Positions 8,159-15,936 of a DNA stretch of 19,966 nucleotides are shown piece after piece (position 1 is the first letter of the stretch; the number at the start of each line of letters is the position of its first letter). The notes beneath the pieces are model-generated. The model was not told the DNA's origin and ran no database searches. It worked only from the letters and a program-made list of their open reading frames with translations. Source of the DNA: an uncultured Candidatus Peregrinibacteria bacterium (GTDB lineage: Bacteria; Patescibacteriota; JACMRA01). The DNA lies in NCBI GenBank assembly GCA_937127165.1, contig CAKZLR010000013.1, positions 1 through 19,966 of the forward strand, in the 5' to 3' direction. Position numbers and translations under genes: made by a program.

Positions 8159-8995
8159 TTAATTTTTTACCTTTTTAGGATCAGGAGTATCAATCTCTTC
8201 TTTTACTTTAAACCTTCTTCTTTTGAAAAGAATAAACATAATTACAAAAAAGATAAGACTCAACAAACTAAGTGTAATTCCAAAACCACCAGTCACTGGA
8301 AGGTTAATTGGTGGAAGCGGTCCAGGGTTATTTTGTGGATTTGTCTGTGGTTTTGTTTGAGAATCTGTTTGGGGGTCTGGTTGAGTAGAAGATAATCTCA
8401 AAACCGTTACAAAAACCGTTGCCTCATCACAATCAAACTGTGTATTACAGACTCTATAAACAAAAGAATCATCACCAAAAAAATTGTTTTTAGGACTATA
8501 TTCAACATAGTACCCTTTTATAGAGATAGTAGCGTTTCCGGTTTGAGATACTATACTTATACTAGTTCTATCTATGAAAGAATTAGTAGCAATATCATTC
8601 TCAGTAACGCCTATTCTTACAAGTCTATTTTGTTCTGTTTGTGCCCTATCTTCTATAGCTTGAATACTGGCGTTTTCGGAGCCTTGAACTTCTATTTTTA
8701 TTCTTGCAGAGGTTCTTACTTGGGAGTGTACATCAAAAGTACCTAAAAATATAAACAAAAAAATAAAAAAAATATACAAGAAGGTTGTTGTTTTTAAAAA
8801 AACCCGACTGTAAATATAAAAATAAAAACAAAACTTTTCTATTTTAGATAAATTATATTTCTCATAATTTGATAGGATTTTCGAGTCAAAAAGAGATAAA
8901 AGTCTTAGAGACTTTTTAAGTTGTAGATTTTGTTTTTTACCAGAATAGTATTTTTGTTTATATTTAAAAGTAAAAGTTTTAAAAGTGAGAGCCAA
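8159..8995 (-). CDS. LPxTG-type surface protein with Ig-like domain
   Basis: A 278-residue frame with a strong hydrophobic signal segment at about 70-86 (cleavage plausible after VHS). The exported part ends in an Ig/cadherin-like fold at about 130-198. Its key stretch FFGDDSFVYRVCNTQFDCDEATV follows the common GxDxFxYxVxD...AxVxxxV pattern. A Pro/Gln/Thr-rich linker follows at about 203-230. The C-terminal sorting signal is LPVTG at 232-236, a hydrophobic segment at 238-257 and KRRR. The role is a surface protein meant for sortase-type processing; a sortase homologue lies 1.9 kb away. The start is uncertain. The first codon of the longest frame is a TTG, giving a Lys-rich 60-residue N-terminal extension, and there is no in-frame ATG before the signal segment. 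A TTGACT/TATGAG promoter-like pair lies inside that extension (8889-8861), so the real start may be a non-ATG codon nearer 8815-8779. The tail after KRRR is longer (about 17 residues) than usual. Confidence 0.72.
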   Translation of the reverse strand: MALTFKTFTFKYKQKYYSGKKQNLQLKKSLRLLSLFDSKILSNYEKYNLSKIEKFCFYFYIYSRVFLKTTTFLYIFFIFLFIFLGTFDVHSQVRTSARIKIEVQGSENASIQAIEDRAQTEQNRLVRIGVTENDIATNSFIDRTSISIVSQTGNATISIKGYYVEYSPKNNFFGDDSFVYRVCNTQFDCDEATVFVTVLRLSSTQPDPQTDSQTKPQTNPQNNPGPLPPINLPVTGGFGITLSLLSLIFFVIMFILFKRRRFKVKEEIDTPDPKKVKN

Positions 8996-9035
8996 GGGAA
9001 TTTTTATTTTTTTATTTTTAAATTTTAAATAAATA

Positions 9036-9057
9036 TCTATTATCTATAGATAATAGA
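9036..9057. promoter_or_regulatory. Perfect 22-bp palindrome, operator-like
   Basis: TCTATTATCTA is followed immediately by its exact reverse complement. There is no central loop, which suits a dimeric DNA-binding protein better than an RNA hairpin. It lies between two divergent genes, 190 bp upstream of the plus-strand -35. Function is inferred only. Confidence 0.5.
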
Positions 9058-9245
9058 GACGGGAAGAACTTAATTCTATTATATTTTTACAAAAAAATCA
9101 AATCTAGTAATTTACTTTTTTGGTAACAGAAGAGAAATTACACTCTCTAATTTTTATGAAAAGATCAATTTTTTATTTGTTGGATATTTTTCGTTACATT
9201 GTTTGTCTTTCAAAATTAAAAGATAATAAATCATTTCTTATAAGT

Positions 9246-9274
9246 TTGACTTTTTACATTAATTTTACTACACC
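9246..9274 (+). promoter_or_regulatory. Candidate promoter of the glycosylphosphotransferase gene
   Basis: TTGACT at 9246-9251, a 17-nt spacer and TACACC at 9269-9274. The leader to the ATG at 9301 would be about 20 nt, without a Shine-Dalgarno. Confidence 0.45.
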
Positions 9275-9300
9275 ATAAACTATTCATATTAGAAGTTTTT

Positions 9301-10734
9301 ATGTTCAAAGTTGGTAGTCGACATATTTGGAAAACTGCTATTACTCCAGTTGTCGATTTTGCCGCTCTAGTCTTAGGGGCTGGATTTATTTATTTAGTTA
9401 GATATAGATGGTTTGTGGACGAGTTTTTAGGCCCAAAAAATATTAGTCGAGAAGATTATATAGTTTACTCTTCAATATTATCCTTGATCATCATAATAGT
9501 ATTTATATTACAAGGAGTATATGAGATTGATACAAAAAAGAAGTTTTGGCCTAGACTTTTCCAAATTATAATTGGTATTTGGTCGGTGTTATTTGGGTTA
9601 ATAGTTTTTTTGTTTTTTAATGAGTTCAATCGGGAAGCCTTTCCGAACGGTATTCCAGTTAGTCGTTTTATCTTAGCTTTTGGTGGTGTTTCAGGGTTAG
9701 TTTTCCTTTTACTAGGAAGATTTTTAATTTGGATTTTTGAGCAGATTTTGTATTTTTGTGATTTTAGTACAACTGAAGTTGTGTGTGTTGGTCAAATACC
9801 ACAATCCTTGAGTACTTGGTTGCAGAAGAGAAATGATGTAAAAAAAATCCATGCTTTCAAAAAACTAGATGAGCAATCTTTTAAGGAAATAGAGACTTTA
9901 ATTAAGGATTATAGAGTTTCTGAAATTTATTTACAAAGCCAAAATTCTGGCTGGGAAACTCAGTTAGCACATGTAGCTGAAATTTATACTGTGGATTTTG
10001 TTTTTAATCCTAAAGAATTAAAGGAATTTGATGCTTATAGTATGAAACCTATACAAATTGACAATGAGGTTTATTTAGAGCTTAAACATGGTAGAATAGA
10101 TGGTTGGTCCATTGTTCTTAAGAGGTTGATGGACATCTTTTTAGGCTCTTTGATTCTTTTAATAACCTCACCTATTATGTTGATCATAGCTATCTTAATA
10201 AAACTAGACTCTCCTGGTCCCGTGTTTTATTGGAGTGAACGAGTAGGGGCCAATGGAAAAATTTTTAAAGCTCTCAAATTTAGAAGGATGAAACAGGAGT
10301 TTTGTATCAATTCGGAAAACGACGAAAGATCTAAAAAAGCTTTAGAATTTGAAAAAATGTTAATTGAAAAACAAAATGGTCGTAAGGGTCCTTTGTATAA
10401 AATTATTAATGATCCTCGTAATACGAGAATTGGAGACTTTTTAGAAAGAACAAGCCTAGATGATTTACCCCAAATATTCAATGTGCTTAAAGGTGAAATG
10501 TCGCTGGTTGGGCCTAGACCACACCAACCTAGAGAAGTTCGTAAGTATAAAAAACATCACTATAAAGTGTTAAACGCAAAACCGGGTATGACAGGTATGG
10601 CTCAAGTCAACGGTCGAAGTAATCTTGATTTTGAGCAGGAAGTTTATTTTGACAGGTATTATATTGAAAACTGGAATCTTTGGTTGGACATTAAAATTTT
10701 ACTCAAAACCCCTTTTGTAATGTTTTATAGATAA
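9301..10734 (+). CDS. Polyprenyl-phosphate glycosyl-1-phosphate transferase
   Basis: A 477-residue membrane enzyme of the bacterial sugar transferase family (WbaP/EpsE/CpsE type). It moves a sugar-1-phosphate from a nucleotide sugar onto undecaprenyl phosphate, the first step of surface polysaccharide or glycan assembly. The N-terminal part has about four membrane segments (14-34, 55-75, 88-106, 122-146) and a Rossmann-like CoA-binding-type domain at about 157-240. The catalytic part begins with the re-entrant hydrophobic segment at about 279-300. It continues with KLDSPGPVFYWSERVG, KALKFRRM, ERTSLDDLPQIFNVLKGEMSLVGPRP and PGMTGMAQVNGR. The usual catalytic Asp-Glu pair (SLDELPQ) reads Asp-Asp here (D387-D388). 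An extra loop at about 336-362 separates FRRM from the next motif. The sugar is not predictable. The sortase-like gene follows 146 bp downstream. Confidence 0.93.
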   Translation: MFKVGSRHIWKTAITPVVDFAALVLGAGFIYLVRYRWFVDEFLGPKNISREDYIVYSSILSLIIIIVFILQGVYEIDTKKKFWPRLFQIIIGIWSVLFGLIVFLFFNEFNREAFPNGIPVSRFILAFGGVSGLVFLLLGRFLIWIFEQILYFCDFSTTEVVCVGQIPQSLSTWLQKRNDVKKIHAFKKLDEQSFKEIETLIKDYRVSEIYLQSQNSGWETQLAHVAEIYTVDFVFNPKELKEFDAYSMKPIQIDNEVYLELKHGRIDGWSIVLKRLMDIFLGSLILLITSPIMLIIAILIKLDSPGPVFYWSERVGANGKIFKALKFRRMKQEFCINSENDERSKKALEFEKMLIEKQNGRKGPLYKIINDPRNTRIGDFLERTSLDDLPQIFNVLKGEMSLVGPRPHQPREVRKYKKHHYKVLNAKPGMTGMAQVNGRSNLDFEQEVYFDRYYIENWNLWLDIKILLKTPFVMFYR

Positions 10735-10798
10735 TTATTTTTTAGTTTTTTTAGTTTTTAACACGATTTTGTTAGACCGATTTTATTTTTTAATAAAA

Positions 10799-10818
10799 AA
10801 CTGGTTGAATAACCAGTT
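10799..10818 (+). terminator. Hairpin after the glycosylphosphotransferase gene
   Basis: AACTGGTT-GAAT-AACCAGTT is a perfect 8-bp stem with a 4-nt loop, 64 bp past the stop at 10734. On plus the tail is GCTTTAT, a poor U-run. On minus it is followed by TTTT and more T-rich sequence, so it would terminate better in that direction. Probably a bidirectional terminator. Confidence 0.5.
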
Positions 10819-10880
10819 GCTTTATGGAAAAACACTATGTTGTCAATTTTAATAATGTTTGTTAAACCTCTCCTGAGAAT

Positions 10881-11882
10881 ATGGAGCTAAAACAAACTGG
10901 ATTTGGTAGATATGGTCTTTTTGGTAAAAAGATCTTATCTTTGTTTTTACTTTTAGCGATGTCTTTGGGATTATATGGAGATGCTTTTAGAACAAATGAT
11001 CCTATTATTCATAATGATTTAATTGTGTTTTCATCTTTTTGGGTTAGACAAGTAGATTTTAAGAGAAAAAATAGCTTTCCTTATTCTCTGCCCAATATTC
11101 AAATTTCTGAAATTTTCAGTAGAGGGAAAGATAAGCTTTTATTAGATAATAATGGAAATATCGTTTTAAACCAAGATTTGGTACGAGCTTACAGCTCAGG
11201 TTTTGTATATGAAGTTCCGAATGTTGATTTTGATTTAAATTCTTTTAAAGAAGCCCAAAAAAATAAAGGACAAAAAGTGAGGCAATTGTCTTTAGATGAC
11301 TTAATTCCCAGACCAAAGAATCCGGATCCGTCTAAAATAAATCTGTTGCTTTATCCTAAATATAATATCAGAGTACCAATTATTTACACTGAAGCAAAAG
11401 ATTTTTATCACACAAATCCAGATGGAAGTATAGATTTTAATAGACCATTTTACAGACCAGATATGACCCCTTTCGAAAAAACCCAGATACCTATTCAAAT
11501 TAAGCTAAGAGATGGAGTGGTACACCTTACAGAAGAAGTTTATCCATATTCGGTGATGCCTGGAGAGATTGGAAATAGTTATATTGTTGGTCACAGTAGT
11601 AACTACAATTGGGTAAAAAGCAATTATAACGAAGTATTTAAACCTATAGAGCGGAAAAGCCAAGTTGGTGAAGAGTTCATCATCTTTGACCAATTTGGTA
11701 GAGAGTTAAAATTTGTTGTTTTTGAGGTTTTACTGATCTCAGAGTCAGACATAGAAACCGCTTTTAAGCTTTTTGAAGGAAGAAGGGTTGTTACTTTGCA
11801 AACTTCAGTATTGACCAGGCAGGGTGGAGTTTTACTACCAACCCACCGCTGGCTTACTCGGGGAGAGTTGGTTTTAGAATGA
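10881..11882 (+). CDS. Sortase-family protein with serine in place of the catalytic cysteine
   Basis: A 333-residue protein. An N-terminal membrane anchor lies at about 16-34, a long linker follows, and a C-terminal sortase-type barrel spans about 202-333. The conserved histidine stands in EIGNSYIVGHSSNYNW (H238). The TLxTC motif reads VVTLQTSVL at 303-311, with S309 where the nucleophilic cysteine belongs. The C-terminal HRWLTRGELV supplies the arginine (R327). There is no cysteine anywhere in the protein, so no nearby residue can substitute. Sortases cut LPxTG-type signals and join proteins to the envelope by a thioester. A serine version would need other chemistry, or could be an inactive binder. 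The serine codon is TCA, two changes from TGT or TGC. The neighbours, an LPVTG protein and a lipid-linked sugar transferase, support a surface-display locus. The ATG at 10881 has no clear Shine-Dalgarno and the stop is TGA. Confidence 0.85.
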   Translation: MELKQTGFGRYGLFGKKILSLFLLLAMSLGLYGDAFRTNDPIIHNDLIVFSSFWVRQVDFKRKNSFPYSLPNIQISEIFSRGKDKLLLDNNGNIVLNQDLVRAYSSGFVYEVPNVDFDLNSFKEAQKNKGQKVRQLSLDDLIPRPKNPDPSKINLLLYPKYNIRVPIIYTEAKDFYHTNPDGSIDFNRPFYRPDMTPFEKTQIPIQIKLRDGVVHLTEEVYPYSVMPGEIGNSYIVGHSSNYNWVKSNYNEVFKPIERKSQVGEEFIIFDQFGRELKFVVFEVLLISESDIETAFKLFEGRRVVTLQTSVLTRQGGVLLPTHRWLTRGELVLE

Positions 11883-11923
11883 GCATGTATTGAACTTTTT
11901 AAATTAATTTTTTAATAATTGGT

Positions 11924-11944
11924 TTTTTATAAATTTTATAAAAA
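11924..11944. repeat. AT-only hairpin after the sortase-like gene
   Basis: TTTTTATAA-ATT-TTATAAAAA forms a 9-bp stem, 41 bp past the stop at 11882. It has no G-C pair and no clean T-run after it on plus. It may be a weak terminator or simply AT-rich DNA. Confidence 0.3.
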
Positions 11945-12049
11945 CTAATAAAGTGTTTTAAAATAAAAACTATGAGTTCTGTTTTATTAGAAAAAATGTT
12001 TAAATAATTTTAAAAAGTTGTAATATTTGTCTAAAATCGAAAAATTGCT

Positions 12050-12075
12050 TTGGATGTTAGAATTGGATGTTAGAA
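12050..12075. repeat. 13-bp tandem duplication just before the der start
   Basis: TTGGATGTTAGAA occurs twice back to back and ends 2 nt before the chosen start ATG of der (12078). The unit is not a multiple of three and each copy contains an ATG: the one at 12054 is in frame with der, the one at 12067 is not. Confidence 0.85.
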
Positions 12076-12077
12076 TT

Positions 12078-14660
12078 ATGACTACTCTCCAAAAAATTCC
12101 CTTGGTGGCTTTTATTGGTGAGCCCAATGTTGGTAAAAGCACATTACTTAAAAAAATTACAGGCTCAAAGCAAATTATCACCGCTAATGAACCACACACA
12201 ACTAGAGATTTAAATTATAGAGAAGACTGGTGGAGTGGTTACCTAATTAGATTTGTGGATACTGGTGGTTTGGTGCCAGATCCAGATGAAAGGATTATCA
12301 AAGAAGTACAAATTAAAAGCTGGTCAGCTATTGCTGAGGCTGATCTTTTGGTGTGGGTAATGGATCTAAAAAAAGATCCTGAAACTATTAGTCAAAAGAT
12401 ACTTCAGAGATTGTGGAAAACTGGTAAGCCTTTTATTATTGCAGTTAATAAAGTTGACGATCCTAACTTAGACGCTAATCTAGCAGATTATGCCCACTTT
12501 GGTGGTATAGGATTTGTAAATATAAGTGCCCATAGTGGTTATGGAATTAATGAATTATTGGATACCATTGTCGATTGGCTTGAACAAAATGGTTTTGAAA
12601 AACCTTCTCAATTGCCGGAAGTTTTCGAAGAAAACGAGTATCAAAATGAAAAAACTAAACAAGTTAGACAAAATATTGATGGCTCATATTACATTGTTCG
12701 TGAAAATACTTCTGAAGGCCCCGGTTTATATAGCTCTGTCAACAAATACGAAAAATATCCAGAAGTTGAAAATGTTGTACTAAAACTGGAAAATGTGGTT
12801 TGCCCTCTGCAAAATCGTAGTTTACTAAAATATTTAAACCAAAATTATTTACCCCAACTTACAGAATTAGAGCTTAATCAGATTTTGATTTCTGTATACG
12901 AAAAGATCGTGCAAAACCCAAACCTCAAATATTGGGAAGAAGTGGTAAAAGAGTTGAACTTAGAACAAAAATGTAACCAAAAAATGAAAGAATTGTGGTT
13001 AGAGAATTGTTTAGTTTTTGATCAGGATGTTTTTGAATTTATTGTTTTTGCAAAAGAAAATAACAAAAGATGTTTTTATTTGACATATACAATCATAGAA
13101 GAATTTACAGAAAAATTTTTACAATCGGAGATTGTAGATTACTTTGATGGAGGGCTGGCTAGTCATTGGCTTGACACAAGCAAACCAGATTTAGAATTTT
13201 ATAAATCATTTCTAAAAAAATACCAAATAAACCCAGCTAAAACTATTCTTGTAGACGATAATTTAGAAAATCTTTTAACAGCTGTTAAATTAGGCATAAA
13301 AGGAATTCTGTTTAGAAAAAGCCAAACTGATTTAGTTTACGAACTTAATCAGATAGAAAATACCCCTAAACCAACAAATCAAATTAAAAATATTGTGTTT
13401 GATTTAAATGGAGTTTGTTTTAAAGGTGCAAAAACCAATAAATTGGAGGGGATATTGAAGCCTTGGGAAATTGTCGAAACTAAGAATTTTTTGGTTGCTC
13501 AAAAATTATCTGGTAAGAAAGTTTTTTACCTATCTAATTCCGACAAACAAACTTTAGATTTTTATAGTAATTCTAACTTGTTCAAACTGTTTGATGGTGG
13601 AATGTGTAGTTTTGAAGTTGGTTTTGGTAAGAATAACCCAGATTTTTTTCAAATTTTTATGAAAAAATACGATTTAGAGCCATCAGAAACGGTGTTTATA
13701 GATGACACAGAAATAAATTTGCAAGTAGCTTTGAATCAGGGTTTATGGACAATATTGTTTCAGCAAAATCAAACTAATCTCTTTCAAGAAATGTTCAAAA
13801 TAGAACAAGACTGCAGACCTCGTATCCCCAAAATCCCCAAAATCCTGCTTTTAGGAAAACCTAATGTTGGCAAAAGCTCACTCTTTAACTGGTTAATTGA
13901 TAAAGATCTACAAATAGTTACAGAAATCCCTGGAACTACGCTCAGTGTTAACGATTATTTAATAGAAAGACCAAATAAACAAAAATTGATTATTTTGGAT
14001 TCTACAGGAATTCGTAAGCCAGGTCAAAGAACTTTGGGGGTAGAAACATTTGCTACTTATAAAACTATAGAGGCTGCTCAACAAGCTGATGTAATTTGTT
14101 TGGTAGTGGATGGATCACAACCTATAACTCACCAAGATCAAGTGGTAGCTGGTATTTGTAAAGAATTTCAAAAAGGTTTGGTGGTTATAGCTAATAAAGC
14201 TGATTTGGTGAGTAAAGAAGGCAGAGTAAAATTTCAAAAAGAATTTCAATTCAAATTTAATTTTCTCAAAATAGACAAGTTTATTTGGGTCTCGACTCAT
14301 GCAGCCAAAAACCAAACTCAAACCAAAGATAGTCCAAACCAAATTTGGGATGCAATTAACGAAGCTTTAGAGAATCGCTCTAAAATTATAACTAAGACAG
14401 AACTTAGAACTTTATTTAACTATCTAATGCGACAAAAACCACCCAAAAAACTTCGCTTAAAAAAAAGACCAATCATTTATGACTTAGTGCATACTAGTAA
14501 CGATCCACCGACTTTTGAGCTCCTGGTCAAAGATCCAGAGACAATTCACTGGTCATACCTTAGATTTTTGGAAAACATAATCAGAAAACAATTTAGTTTC
14601 AAAGCTACAGGAGTAGTAGTTAAATTAACCCCAATCAATCGTAAGAGAGTTTTGAGCTAG
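12078..14660 (+). CDS. der: Der/EngA double GTPase with two inserted HAD-like domains
   Basis: An 860-residue protein, about twice the usual Der length (440-490). G domain 1 has GEPNVGKST at 14-22, TTRD, DTGG at 61-64, NKVD at 124-127 and NISAHSG. G domain 2 has GKPNVGKSS at 593-601, PGTT, DSTG at 641-644, NKAD at 706-709 and VSTHAAK. A KH-like domain closes the protein (about 797-855, including SYLRFLENIIRKQF). Der acts in 50S ribosome assembly. Between the G domains, at about 232-578, lie two related HAD-like domains, described separately. The ATG at 12078 (MTTLQKIPLVAFIGEPNVGKST) is preferred to the upstream in-frame TTG (12027) or ATG (12054), because Der proteins begin just before the first strand and the upstream DNA is a tandem repeat. 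No frame break occurs across the insert and codon usage looks like the neighbours. The Der identity is certain; what the insert does is unknown. Confidence 0.95.
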   Translation: MTTLQKIPLVAFIGEPNVGKSTLLKKITGSKQIITANEPHTTRDLNYREDWWSGYLIRFVDTGGLVPDPDERIIKEVQIKSWSAIAEADLLVWVMDLKKDPETISQKILQRLWKTGKPFIIAVNKVDDPNLDANLADYAHFGGIGFVNISAHSGYGINELLDTIVDWLEQNGFEKPSQLPEVFEENEYQNEKTKQVRQNIDGSYYIVRENTSEGPGLYSSVNKYEKYPEVENVVLKLENVVCPLQNRSLLKYLNQNYLPQLTELELNQILISVYEKIVQNPNLKYWEEVVKELNLEQKCNQKMKELWLENCLVFDQDVFEFIVFAKENNKRCFYLTYTIIEEFTEKFLQSEIVDYFDGGLASHWLDTSKPDLEFYKSFLKKYQINPAKTILVDDNLENLLTAVKLGIKGILFRKSQTDLVYELNQIENTPKPTNQIKNIVFDLNGVCFKGAKTNKLEGILKPWEIVETKNFLVAQKLSGKKVFYLSNSDKQTLDFYSNSNLFKLFDGGMCSFEVGFGKNNPDFFQIFMKKYDLEPSETVFIDDTEINLQVALNQGLWTILFQQNQTNLFQEMFKIEQDCRPRIPKIPKILLLGKPNVGKSSLFNWLIDKDLQIVTEIPGTTLSVNDYLIERPNKQKLIILDSTGIRKPGQRTLGVETFATYKTIEAAQQADVICLVVDGSQPITHQDQVVAGICKEFQKGLVVIANKADLVSKEGRVKFQKEFQFKFNFLKIDKFIWVSTHAAKNQTQTKDSPNQIWDAINEALENRSKIITKTELRTLFNYLMRQKPPKKLRLKKRPIIYDLVHTSNDPPTFELLVKDPETIHWSYLRFLENIIRKQFSFKATGVVVKLTPINRKRVLS
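12771..13811 (+). other. Tandem HAD-like phosphatase domains inside Der
   Basis: Two homologous copies. Copy 1 (about 232-425 of the 860-residue protein) has a ruined motif I: LKLENV where FDLDGV is expected, so the nucleophile Asp is Lys. It keeps motif II YLTYT (334-338), motif III Lys in TSKPD (K369) and motif IV VDDN (392-395). Copy 2 (about 436-578) has motif I FDLNGV (D441 present, second Asp changed to Asn), motif II YLSNS, motif III GKNNPD and motif IV IDDTE (541-545). The copies share FDGG, PD..F...F.KKY and the DD...N...A...G...ILF framework, so they arose by duplication. Copy 1 is probably inactive. Copy 2 might be active: some HAD enzymes with FDLGN or FDLGG motifs lack the second Asp and still work. 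Confidence 0.8.
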
Positions 14661-14745
14661 TTGTTGACGTTTCTAACCAGTTTATGATCGCTTACTTAAT
14701 TGGTCTTTGGTTAAATAATTTTAAAATTACAAGTTTTATCATTTT

Positions 14746-15720
14746 ATGAAAATAGCAGTTATAGGAGCAGGAAAATTTGGTACAGCTATGGCTTTTGCCA
14801 TGTCAAAAAACAACCACGAAATTATCATCTACGACATAGTCCAGTCTAGAATTAATGATATCAATCAAAATCATCGAAATTCTGAAGTATTTTCAGATTT
14901 AGTTTTGCCTGATAACATCTCTGCAAGGGCTACTTTTGATGAGTATCTAAATAAGTGCAGCCTGGTGTGTGTAGCGGTCTCATCTTCTGCTTTACCTTTA
15001 GTTTTGGACCAATTATCTGGTTTTTTGACCGTAGAAAATGTAATTCTAAATTTGTCTAAGGGTTTTCAAAAAAGCACAGGTTCAACCTTAGAAAAAATCT
15101 ATTTTGAAAAACTAGGCAAAGATATTCTTTTTGGTGTAGGTTCTGGTCCTAATTTTGCTACTGAGATAATAGCTGGAGATATCTCTGCTATGACTATTGC
15201 TACTCACAGTGATAGAGTTTTTGATGTGGTTTCTCGAGCCATCTGTAGCGATATTTTTTTTGTTCAAAGAAGTACAGATATTGTAGGTGTTGGAATTTGT
15301 GGAGCGGTTAAAAATGTTATAGCCATTATTGCTGGTATACATTCTGGTTTAGGCTTCGGATATAATAGTAAGTTCGTCTTACTTACAAAAGCAGTGCAAG
15401 AAATTGTTTGTCTGGTAAAAGCAGCCGGTGGACAGCCAGAAACAGTTATTGGTTTGGCTGGGGTTGGGGATTTGTTGATGACTGCGACTAGTGAAAATAG
15501 CCGAAATTTCACTTTTGGAAAATATCTTGGTCAAGGGTTAAGTACCGAGCTAGCTTTACAAAAAGTTGGCAGTACAGTGGAAGGTTTGGATTCCGTCGAG
15601 CCGGCACTAATGCTTGCAAAAAATTTTAATATTCAAATGCCATTAGTACAAGCTGTATTTGATATTGTTTACAATCAACAAGAGGCTAGATCTAACGTTC
15701 TTAAAGTTTTGTTTAATTAA
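14746..15720 (+). CDS. gpsA: NAD(P)-dependent glycerol-3-phosphate dehydrogenase
   Basis: A 324-residue cytoplasmic enzyme that reduces dihydroxyacetone phosphate to sn-glycerol-3-phosphate for phospholipid synthesis. The nucleotide-binding loop is IGAGKFGTAMA at 6-16, with Phe where most GpsA have Trp. Further motifs are NLSKGFQ (K105), GSGPNFATEI at 132-141, CGAVKNVIAI at 185-194 with catalytic K189, and GLAGVGDLLMTATSENSRNF at 236-255. Length is normal. The ATG at 14746 has no Shine-Dalgarno. It follows der on the same strand after 85 bp and may be read from the same transcript. Its substrate links it to the aldolase gene, which makes dihydroxyacetone phosphate. Confidence 0.97.
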   Translation: MKIAVIGAGKFGTAMAFAMSKNNHEIIIYDIVQSRINDINQNHRNSEVFSDLVLPDNISARATFDEYLNKCSLVCVAVSSSALPLVLDQLSGFLTVENVILNLSKGFQKSTGSTLEKIYFEKLGKDILFGVGSGPNFATEIIAGDISAMTIATHSDRVFDVVSRAICSDIFFVQRSTDIVGVGICGAVKNVIAIIAGIHSGLGFGYNSKFVLLTKAVQEIVCLVKAAGGQPETVIGLAGVGDLLMTATSENSRNFTFGKYLGQGLSTELALQKVGSTVEGLDSVEPALMLAKNFNIQMPLVQAVFDIVYNQQEARSNVLKVLFN

Positions 15721-15936
15721 TTTTTCACCTGTTTTTACTTCGATTATTGAAAAATTTTTGAAATCACAAATTATTTGTTGATATTTGGTATCTTTAAATT
15801 GACAAAGTTTTTACAAGTCATTTTTCACTGAAATAGCCTGGATTAGCGTATAAACTAAATTAACCAAAACCGGAAAATATAAAAAACTTAAATAGAGATT
15901 ATTTTAGTTAATTATCGAATTTAAGTAAAAAAGAGT

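Larger units (their letters stand above)
8996..9300. other. Divergent intergenic region
   Basis: It separates the LPxTG gene (minus) from the glycosylphosphotransferase gene (plus). It holds a 22-bp perfect palindrome (9036-9057) and the plus-strand promoter (9246-9274). A 40-codon frame from ATG 9156 overlaps that promoter and has no recognisable content. Confidence 0.6.

Noticed and set aside
9156..9278. 40-codon frame from ATG 9156
   Set aside because: Overlaps the glycosylphosphotransferase promoter and has no recognisable features.
13824..13841. 9-bp repeat (ATCCCCAAA twice) inside der
   Set aside because: Encodes a simple IPKIPK linker between HAD copy 2 and G domain 2; no sign of a separate function.
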